Shown here one piece after another: positions 1-5,416 of a stretch of DNA of 5,416 nt (within the stretch, counting starts at the first letter, position 1; every line of letters begins with the position of its first letter). The translations under genes were made by a program, and so were the position numbers. This DNA is from Gammaproteobacteria bacterium (GTDB taxonomy: Bacteria > Pseudomonadota > Gammaproteobacteria > Eutrophobiales > Eutrophobiaceae), in the NCBI GenBank assembly GCA_004356415.1, contig SMWN01000004.1:1-5416 (forward strand), given 5' to 3'. The notes beneath the pieces are model-generated. The model made no database searches. It saw only the letters and a program-made list of their open reading frames with translations, and was not told the origin of the DNA.

Positions 1-1163
1 ATATTCCTGTAGAAGAATTGTTTCGTCGAATCGATCTGATTCATCAACATTTTGGTCCGGGGACAGATGTGCAGGTCACGGGAGGTGATCCCACCTTACG
101 GCAACGAGACGAGTTGATTGCTATCGTTCAACGTATCAGTCGTCAAGGAATGCGACCTACTTTAATGACCAATGGCATCAAGGCTAGCCGAGAATTACTC
201 GCTGAATTATCAAATGCTGGCCTGGTTGATGTCGCATTTCATGTGGACACCACGCAGGACATCAAAGCCTATAACAGTGAAGTCGCTTTAAATACCATAC
301 GTGAGAAATATATAGACAGAGCGCGTGGCCTGGGGCTATCCATTATGTTTAACACCACTGTGCATCGGGGTAACTTTCATGAGATCCCCGAACTCGTGAG
401 GTTTTTCCGAAAGCATGCCGATGTGATTCGACTTGTATCTTTTCAGTTACAGGCTGAAACAGGCCGAGGTGTAGAAGGTAAGAGGCCTCTATTAATCACG
501 CCAGATACCGTATGGAAACAATTGGAAACGGGTGCAGGAACCGCACTCAATGGCAAGGCCATTCAGGCAGGTCATTCAGAATGCAATCGATATGCCATTG
601 GTCTGCAAATTGGAGATGAAATGCGTGACTTACTTGAGGATACTCAAACGGTCGGGATATTACTGGAGCACTTTCATACCATCAGAGCGGATCGGCGCCA
701 TAAATTTAAAACTCTTATTGCCTGTTGTTCACATACCTTGAAAAAACCTGGTGTCGCTGCATTGTTTATTAAATGGATGTTTCATCAGATATGGACCAGA
801 AAGCGTTTAATCCTCCGATCAAAAGGCAAGATGAATACCATGTCTTTTTTTATGCATAATTTTATGGATGCCAGTGCACTGGATAGCGAAAGGATCACTG
901 CTTGTGCATTTAAGATCATGACCGAACAGGGACCAATGTCTATGTGCCTGTACAATGCAAAACGCGATAACTATCTATTGCAACCAACCAGGATCAAAAC
1001 AGAGCAGGGCATTTCATTCTGGCAACCACTCACGGGGGCTATCACAGATAAACTCAAAACAGTCGAAGAAGTCGTCACACCAATGAAACATCCCATTAAA
1101 AGTCTAAAAGGCAAAAGCCGCCAACGAGCATTAGCAATCAAACGAATAGCATCTTCACGTTAG
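1..1163 (+). CDS. Radical SAM enzyme, 5'-truncated, Tes/MJ0619-like C-terminus
   Basis: The reading frame is open from position 3 to the TAG at 1161-1163, about 386 codons, and has no obvious true start. A TTG at 18 is internal, because coding-like sequence (IPVEEL) precedes it. The CxxxCxxC motif that binds the 4Fe-4S cluster must lie upstream of the window. What remains fits a radical SAM barrel: GGDPT at codons 27-31 (the GGE-type SAM-binding motif), MTNG at 55-58, FHVD ending at 82, and a FNTTVHRGN stretch after it. The C-terminal part carries HNFMD (285-289), LDSERI, then Cys301-x13-Cys315 followed by LYNAKRD. This recalls the FMD...LD.ER...C...G...FC.YN pattern of the MJ0619/tetraether lipid synthase group as I remember it. 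Further cysteines at 194, 241 and 242 could bind auxiliary clusters. The tail is strongly basic. Radical SAM assignment is secure; the subgroup is inference and the substrate is unknown. The next gene, an MNIO, starts 82 bases downstream. Confidence 0.85.
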   Translation, partial: IPVEELFRRIDLIHQHFGPGTDVQVTGGDPTLRQRDELIAIVQRISRQGMRPTLMTNGIKASRELLAELSNAGLVDVAFHVDTTQDIKAYNSEVALNTIREKYIDRARGLGLSIMFNTTVHRGNFHEIPELVRFFRKHADVIRLVSFQLQAETGRGVEGKRPLLITPDTVWKQLETGAGTALNGKAIQAGHSECNRYAIGLQIGDEMRDLLEDTQTVGILLEHFHTIRADRRHKFKTLIACCSHTLKKPGVAALFIKWMFHQIWTRKRLILRSKGKMNTMSFFMHNFMDASALDSERITACAFKIMTEQGPMSMCLYNAKRDNYLLQPTRIKTEQGISFWQPLTGAITDKLKTVEEVVTPMKHPIKSLKGKSRQRALAIKRIASSR

Positions 1164-1197
1164 ATTGCATGTACGCCTTATGGGCCTTGTCGTATAA

Positions 1198-1223
1198 ATC
1201 GATATCATTTGTGTAATATCGAT
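1198..1223. repeat. Perfect 8-bp inverted repeat, possible operator
   Basis: ATCGATAT at 1198-1205 is the exact reverse complement of ATATCGAT at 1216-1223, with a 10-base spacer. No T-run follows, so it does not look like an intrinsic terminator. It lies in the only sizeable gap of the window, over the presumed -35 region and just before a TATAAT box, so a dimeric regulator could bind here. The symmetry is seen directly; the operator role is inference. Confidence 0.45.
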
Positions 1224-1236
1224 AGCGCCATATAAT
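1209..1236 (+). promoter_or_regulatory. Putative sigma-70 promoter for the MNIO operon
   Basis: A perfect TATAAT lies at 1231-1236. A weak -35 candidate, TTGTGT (3 of 6 matches to TTGACA), lies at 1209-1214 with a 16-base spacer. Transcription would start near 1243, almost on top of the ATG at 1246. The mRNA would then be leaderless, or translation would begin at the ATG at 1255. The inverted repeat at 1198-1223 covers the -35 candidate. A match of this quality can occur by chance in AT-rich DNA. Confidence 0.35.
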
Positions 1237-1245
1237 TGATAAACC

Positions 1246-2151
1246 ATGAGTGTCATGATTGAACAGCTTCCAACATTGGGGGTCGGCGCGAGCCTGAGTC
1301 TTTCATCCAAACCCGATCCGGTTGCTCTGGTAAATACGGCAGGCGGCCCAAGCTTTATTGAATATGCTGGCCTTGTTGATGACGATGCAGTCATTGATGA
1401 AATTGAGCGTGTACGTGCTGCCGGTGCACCTGTCCTGTTCCATCCCTCATATATTAATTTTTGTGGTTCTTTCGCCAATTCATCAATTTGGCTTGAGGAA
1501 ACGGCGCGACACATAGAGATGGTCGGTTCTTCATGGTTTGCTCAGGACTGTGCCTATTGTTTCTGGCAGGATGGGGCAGGGTATTCTTCTCAATTAGGGT
1601 ATTTTATTCCGCCTATCTTTAATCAGGCTTCGCTGGATCGTGCTATTAAACGCATTAAAGAGGTACAAGCTGCCGTCCCCGTGCCCGTTGCGATTGAACC
1701 ACCTCCCGTGACATTCGTTGTCGGGACAATGCCATTGTTCACTTTTTTTGGTGAACTGGCCAGAGCAACCGATTGTGCCATTTTGCTGGATATGGGCCAT
1801 CTTGTCTCGTATGAAATGGCCAGTGGCAGAAAAGTCCGAGATGCACTGGATGAACTACCTTGTGATCGCGTGGTTGAGGTTCATATTGCGGGAGGTCGCC
1901 TGGAAAAAGGAAACAATAGGTTGACTAAGGAGTCGATTTATGTCGATGCACATGAATGCATGATTCTTGAAGAAACCTGGCAGATGTTCGATGCAATGTT
2001 ACCTGAATTACCCAATGTAAAAGCGGTATGTTACGAATGCGAAGGTGTCAATGAAGAGATCGTTTTGACGACACTTAAAAAAATACGACAAATAGTAAAA
2101 AACAAAAGTGCCAGTCAGTCATTGGTCCGCATTTTGGAAGATGCAGCATGA
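1246..2151 (+). CDS. DUF692 / MNIO-family iron-dependent oxidase, divergent
   Basis: This 301-residue protein has the motif order of the DUF692 family, TIM-barrel enzymes now called multinuclear non-heme iron-dependent oxidases (MbnB, TglH, HvfB). In order: LGVGAS at 11-16, FIEYAG with Glu39, FHP with His66, QDCA at 100-103, IEPP with Glu151, LLDMGHL with Asp182 and His185, EVHIAGG with His213, DAH with Asp234 and His236, and CYECE with Glu264. These positions match the usual metal ligands, with two differences: the common S-D-H reads Q-D-Cys102, and the common LLDxxN has His185 in place of Asn. Members usually oxidise Cys or other residues of a peptide, helped by a partner protein, which fits the overlapping downstream gene. 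There is no clear Shine-Dalgarno before ATG 1246 or ATG 1255. The second would start MIEQLPTLGVG, near where family members begin. Substrate unknown. Confidence 0.85.
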   Translation: MSVMIEQLPTLGVGASLSLSSKPDPVALVNTAGGPSFIEYAGLVDDDAVIDEIERVRAAGAPVLFHPSYINFCGSFANSSIWLEETARHIEMVGSSWFAQDCAYCFWQDGAGYSSQLGYFIPPIFNQASLDRAIKRIKEVQAAVPVPVAIEPPPVTFVVGTMPLFTFFGELARATDCAILLDMGHLVSYEMASGRKVRDALDELPCDRVVEVHIAGGRLEKGNNRLTKESIYVDAHECMILEETWQMFDAMLPELPNVKAVCYECEGVNEEIVLTTLKKIRQIVKNKSASQSLVRILEDAA

Positions 2152-3065
2152 GTTTCGAGGAACAGGAACGCGCGTTATTTGATCTTTTATTTGATCGATC
2201 ACTGCGAGAAAACTTCTGTCAAGATTCGACCGCTGCGCTCGCAGCATACGAACTGAATGAATCCGAGATAAATGATTTCAGGGAAATCCGGTCGGATGCC
2301 ATCGAACTCGATGCCTCGATGCGAACTTATCTGATACTGACTCATATTTGCAGGCAGTTTCCTATAACATTTAGTCTGGTTTCGTCGCTCCATAATGGGA
2401 TAAAACTTCTGAAGGAATTAATCAATCTGCAGACCATGCGTTGTCATCCAGCCGAACGTGCCACCGTGTTCGGCACACAACTTCGAGAGCAACTGGCTTC
2501 TTGTAAGTTTGATTCAGAAAGAGAGCAAACCATGATAACTGCAATACTGGAAGCAGAACTGGGAATGGCCTTGACCAGCGCAACATTGAAGCGTCAGGTA
2601 TTGGAGGGCGAGTCGCCTTCAGAAAGTGTGGGGCAATCCTGCGCAGACTGGTTGGATAAACCAGTCAAACTGGCTGCTTATATCAGTGCAGCAATTATTC
2701 CGCAATCCTATGTAAAATTAAAAATTTTATTATGTCCCTGTGAAGATTCAGGACTTTGGCCGCATCTAAGCAAGACACCACTGTCAGCATCACTTCGTCG
2801 AAAAGCGCTTGAGAACGAAGAACCAAAATTATTCATTACGCGAGCGCATGTCAGTAAAATGTCCCGTTGTGAACCAACGGTTGATCATCAAACCGCAGAA
2901 CTCACCGAAGGATTTGCCCCCTTATTTCAGCACGTTGACGGCTCAAGCAGCATTGCTCAGATGTTAGCGCATCTCAAGCAAGCCGGTGCATCACAACAAA
3001 TTCTGGAGGGTGTGCAGACGGGATTTCGGCAACTTTTAACATCCGAAATGCTGGAATTTGCCTGA
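2148..3065 (+). CDS. MNIO-associated protein, possible partner/recognition subunit
   Basis: I do not recognise this 305-residue protein as a named family. Its ATG overlaps the MNIO stop codon (ATGA at 2148-2151) and has a good Shine-Dalgarno, GGAAGA at 2136-2141, so the two proteins are probably made together. The N-terminus (about 8-75) is helical-looking, with an LFDLLFDRSLRENF...AALAAYELNESE type pattern that recalls LigA-like or leader-like helical modules. The C-terminal part (about 226-305) runs PKLFITRAHV, then HVDGSSSIAQML (262-273) and FRQLL (293-297). This is the layout of the small recognition domains in HvfC/TglI-like MNIO partners and of PqqD-like winged helices (hydrophobic-DG-x-I-x-x-hydrophobic, then a final helix). 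A CPC pair sits at 196-198. No signal peptide or membrane segment is evident. A role in presenting substrate to the MNIO is inferred from context and these weak resemblances. Confidence 0.7.
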   Translation: MSFEEQERALFDLLFDRSLRENFCQDSTAALAAYELNESEINDFREIRSDAIELDASMRTYLILTHICRQFPITFSLVSSLHNGIKLLKELINLQTMRCHPAERATVFGTQLREQLASCKFDSEREQTMITAILEAELGMALTSATLKRQVLEGESPSESVGQSCADWLDKPVKLAAYISAAIIPQSYVKLKILLCPCEDSGLWPHLSKTPLSASLRRKALENEEPKLFITRAHVSKMSRCEPTVDHQTAELTEGFAPLFQHVDGSSSIAQMLAHLKQAGASQQILEGVQTGFRQLLTSEMLEFA

Positions 3066-3069
3066 TCGC

Positions 3070-3708
3070 ATGAATTATTTCGACCTGAATTGCCGGCAAT
3101 GTCCCCGTCTGGCAACTTTTCTTGACGAAGTAAAGGAACAATACCCGGATTATCACGCGAGGCCAGTGCCACCTTTTGGTGTGGATGATCCGAAATTGCT
3201 TATTATCGGCCTTGCCCCCGGAATGCATGGTGCGAATGCGACGGGCAGACCCTTTACGGGGGATCATGCGGGTATTTTGCTCTATAAGGCTCTCTATAAG
3301 TTTGGTTTCTCCAGTCAGGAAACGAGCATCAATGCGAATGATGGCCTGGAATTAATCAATTGCAGAATCAGCAATGCAGTCAAGTGCTTGCCACCTGCAA
3401 ATAAACCCACAGGGGAAGAAATAAATATTTGTAATCAATTCCTGAGCGCAGAACTGGGAACGCTTTTGCCGGGAACCGTGATTATGGCACTAGGCTTGGT
3501 AGCACATAAAGCCATCCTCAAGGCACGCAATCTCAAACAAAAGGACTATCCTTTTGCACATGGGAATGTCGCAGCTTTGCAAAATCAGCAATGGTTAATA
3601 GATTCCTATCATTGCAGTCGGTATAACACGCAAACACGTCGATTGACTGAGGAAATGTTCTTTGATATTTTCAAGAATTCACTAGAATTAGTCAATATAA
3701 CTAATTGA
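3070..3708 (+). CDS. udgB: Uracil-DNA glycosylase, family 5 (UDGb type)
   Basis: The enzyme removes uracil, and in this family also other deaminated bases such as hypoxanthine, from DNA to start base excision repair. Family-4/5 glycosylases carry a 4Fe-4S cluster, and all four cysteines are here: Cys8-x2-Cys11 and Cys106-x14-Cys121. Motif 1 is GLAPGMHGAN at 47-56, followed by TGRPFTGD ending at Asp65. Motif 2 is HCSRYN at 181-186. GLAPG without an early acidic residue, together with the RPFTGD block, marks the UDGb family; the Asp of that block is reported as important in the Thermus enzyme. Length from ATG 3070 is 212 residues, normal for the family. A TTG at 3058 is in frame but inside the previous gene and without a ribosome site, so ATG 3070 is preferred, 4 bases after the preceding stop. 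The upstream ribosome site is weak, suggesting translational coupling. The uvrC start follows 15 bases later. Confidence 0.92.
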   Translation: MNYFDLNCRQCPRLATFLDEVKEQYPDYHARPVPPFGVDDPKLLIIGLAPGMHGANATGRPFTGDHAGILLYKALYKFGFSSQETSINANDGLELINCRISNAVKCLPPANKPTGEEINICNQFLSAELGTLLPGTVIMALGLVAHKAILKARNLKQKDYPFAHGNVAALQNQQWLIDSYHCSRYNTQTRRLTEEMFFDIFKNSLELVNITN

Positions 3709-3715
3709 TTATATT
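3694..3715. repeat. AT-only inverted repeat across the glycosylase stop codon
   Basis: AATATAA at 3694-3700 pairs exactly with TTATATT at 3709-3715 around an 8-base loop that contains the TGA stop. With only A-T pairs the RNA hairpin would be weak, and it lacks a GC stem, so it is not a convincing terminator. It lies just before the uvrC start and could equally reflect AT-rich sequence by chance. Confidence 0.25.
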
Positions 3716-3723
3716 AAATATAT

Positions 3724-5416
3724 ATGTCCATGAAAGAAGAGGGAAAAGACAATATAGCTGAATCAGCAGAGCTTGGCTCCGTTTCATTCGATTCTGCTGC
3801 ATTTCTTAAAAATCTGACCAATAAGCCCGGGGTTTACCGAATGCTGGGTAACTCTGGCAAAGTTATTTATGTTGGCAAGGCCAGGAATTTAAGAAAGCGG
3901 GTTTCAAGTTATTTCACGCGCGCGGATACCTCACCCAAGACGCGTGCCATGGTTGCACAGATCAGGGGCATCGACGTCACAGTGACTCATACTGAAAAGG
4001 AGGCACTTATCCTTGAAAATAATCAAATCAAGGCACTGAAACCCCGCTATAACATCTGGTTTAAAGATGATAAGAGTTATCCTTATATTTATCTTTCTGC
4101 TGAGCATGATTTTCCGAGACTCAGCTTCCATCGCGGTGCAAAAAGTAAAAAGGGACGATATTTTGGCCCATACCCCAGTGCGGGAGCCGTCCGCAATACC
4201 CTGAATTTAATGAAGAAACTTTTCATGACCCGGCAATGCAAAGACAGCTTTTTCGCAAATCGAACACGTCCCTGTCTTGAATATCAGATTAAACGCTGCT
4301 CAGCGCCCTGTACCGGATTCATCAGTCAGAAGGATTATCAAAAGGATATTGAACACACCATCATGTTTCTGGAAGGTAAAAACGAGGAAGTCATCGATAG
4401 CCTGATTATTCCCATGGAGAAAGCATCGAAGGACCTTGAGTATGAACGCGCCGCCCACTATCGCGATCAAATCAGTAATTTAAGGAAACTACAGGAAAAC
4501 CAGTATATTACTGCCGAGAAGGGGAATATTGACGTCATCGCCTGTTGTTACAAAGAAAGGATTGCTTGTGTACTTGTTTTCTTCATCCGGAATGGCTTGA
4601 ATCAGGGGAGCCAAAGCCATTTCCCTCGAGTTTATATTCCCAGGACGGATATTTCTAAAACTGATCTTCCCAGACACACCGAAAACACCCTTCCTGAATC
4701 AATACTGGAAGCATTTTTGGCGCAGTTTTATCTGAAAGATCGTGCGGTAAGTGGTATGCCCAAAGAAATATTGCTCAGCCATGAACCCGGAAACATCAAA
4801 CTACTGGAAGAGGTTATCTCAAGCCATGCAAAGCGACAGGTTAAAATTAAATGCCGCTTGAGAGGTGACAGGGCAAAATGGTTAAAGATGGCAGCGGAAA
4901 ATGCAGAACTTTCTCTGATACAACACCTGGCGAATAAAGAAAACAGACAGCAGCGCACAAACAAGTTGAATCAACTGTTAAAACTTGAAGACCCTGTTCA
5001 ACGCATGGAGTGTTTTGATATTAGTCACACTGCCGGTGAAGCCACGGTGGCTTCCTGTGTGGTATTTGATGCTGAAGGTCCGTTAACGAAGGATTATCGT
5101 CGGTTTAATATTACCAATATTACTCCTGGAGATGATTATGCCGCAATGGAACAGGCCATTATGCGGAGATACACACGTGTAAAGAAAGAAGAGGGTAAAA
5201 TACCGGATATTATCTTTATCGACGGGGGCAAGGGGCAGGTCGGTAAGGCACAAAAAGTACTCGAGGAACTCCAGCTCAATGAACCTGTGTTGATTGGGAT
5301 CGCTAAAGGACCTTCTCGAAAAGCAGGCATGGAAACCTTAATCATTGAGCGTGAAAATAAACAAATACATTTGCCTCATGATTCACCTGCCTTACATCTA
5401 ATACAACATATTAGAG
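3724..5416 (+). CDS. uvrC: UvrABC excinuclease subunit C, 3'-truncated by window end
   Basis: UvrC makes both cuts around a bulky DNA lesion after loading by UvrA and UvrB. The frame stays open to the window end, 564 codons of an expected roughly 600-640. Domains in order: GIY-YIG nuclease (about 27-110) with PGVYRM at 35-40, VIYVGKARNLRKR at 47-59 and Glu98 in the LENNQIK block; four cysteines 172, 184, 192 and 196, with the same spacing as the 4Fe-4S ligands of E. coli UvrC; a UVR motif for UvrB contact (about 219-254, LEYERAAHYRDQI); then the RNase H-like nuclease with ECFDISHT (Asp432), TPGDDYAAM (Asp471) and IDGGKGQ (Asp500). The SPALHLIQHIR block closes the window, so the last catalytic His and the helix-hairpin-helix domain are missing. 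The N-terminus is about 17 residues longer than in E. coli. ATG 3724 or ATG 3730 may be the start; neither has a clear Shine-Dalgarno. Confidence 0.97.
   Translation, partial: MSMKEEGKDNIAESAELGSVSFDSAAFLKNLTNKPGVYRMLGNSGKVIYVGKARNLRKRVSSYFTRADTSPKTRAMVAQIRGIDVTVTHTEKEALILENNQIKALKPRYNIWFKDDKSYPYIYLSAEHDFPRLSFHRGAKSKKGRYFGPYPSAGAVRNTLNLMKKLFMTRQCKDSFFANRTRPCLEYQIKRCSAPCTGFISQKDYQKDIEHTIMFLEGKNEEVIDSLIIPMEKASKDLEYERAAHYRDQISNLRKLQENQYITAEKGNIDVIACCYKERIACVLVFFIRNGLNQGSQSHFPRVYIPRTDISKTDLPRHTENTLPESILEAFLAQFYLKDRAVSGMPKEILLSHEPGNIKLLEEVISSHAKRQVKIKCRLRGDRAKWLKMAAENAELSLIQHLANKENRQQRTNKLNQLLKLEDPVQRMECFDISHTAGEATVASCVVFDAEGPLTKDYRRFNITNITPGDDYAAMEQAIMRRYTRVKKEEGKIPDIIFIDGGKGQVGKAQKVLEELQLNEPVLIGIAKGPSRKAGMETLIIERENKQIHLPHDSPALHLIQHIR

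Noticed and set aside
532..741. 69-codon + strand ORF inside the radical SAM gene
   Set aside because: It is out of frame within a conserved coding region and has no supporting motif.
1169..1216. 15-codon ATG ORF in the gap before the MNIO gene, as a possible precursor peptide
   Set aside because: It has no Cys, no leader-core layout and no Shine-Dalgarno, and it overlaps the inverted repeat and the -35 candidate.
1198..1223. Intrinsic terminator of the radical SAM gene
   Set aside because: The stem is AT-rich and only 8 bp, the loop is 10 bases, and no T-run follows; an operator-like role is more reasonable.
1155..1514. 119-codon reverse-strand ORF
   Set aside because: It lies opposite the radical SAM end and MNIO start, has no recognisable domain, and the + strand frame has clear family motifs.
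2957..3267. Two overlapping reverse-strand ORFs across the companion/glycosylase junction
   Set aside because: They are shadows of two well-supported + strand genes and show no family motifs.
3688..3715. Promoter for uvrC (TATATT at 3710-3715)
   Set aside because: The -10-like match lies in generally AT-rich sequence, and the best -35 candidate at 16-17 bases (TTAGTC) matches poorly, so it is not listed as a feature.
1..5416. CRISPR array, tRNA, rRNA, insertion sequence or attachment site
   Set aside because: Reading by eye showed no regularly spaced repeats, no transposase-like protein and no structural RNA signature; coding sequence fills almost the whole window.

Overview
The window looks like chromosomal DNA from a proteobacterium, most likely a gammaproteobacterium with a moderate, AT-leaning base composition. 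The main support is the UvrC protein, which follows the Escherichia coli protein closely from end to end. A type-5 uracil-DNA glycosylase of proteobacterial style lies directly before it. Genus cannot be told from the sequence alone.

All genes lie on the + strand and fall into two functional groups. The first is an enzyme module: the 3' part of a radical SAM enzyme gene (1-1163), a short intergenic region with a perfect inverted repeat and a TATAAT box (1164-1245), a DUF692 / MNIO (multinuclear non-heme iron-dependent oxidase) family protein (1246-2151), and a 305-residue protein of unassigned family (2148-3065). That last protein overlaps the MNIO gene by 4 bases, and its C-terminal third resembles the small substrate-recognition domains of MNIO partner proteins. 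The second group is DNA repair: a family-5 (UDGb) uracil-DNA glycosylase (3070-3708) and the excinuclease subunit gene uvrC (3724 to the window end, truncated).

The MNIO gene, its companion, the glycosylase and uvrC are separated by -4, 4 and 15 bases. They could be read as one transcript from the promoter-like sequence near 1209-1236. An MNIO plus a companion protein is the usual core for modifying ribosomally made peptides (RiPPs, as for MbnB/MbnC, TglH/TglI and HvfB/HvfC). A radical SAM enzyme next to it suggests a second modification step. No precursor peptide gene is visible here; it would have to lie upstream of the window, be encoded elsewhere, or not exist if the substrate is not a peptide. 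The radical SAM enzyme has C-terminal features that recall the MJ0619/tetraether-synthase (Tes) group rather than typical RiPP radical SAM enzymes.

The candidate for an undescribed system is therefore the radical SAM + divergent MNIO + companion module, wired tightly to two DNA repair genes. Its substrate is unknown.
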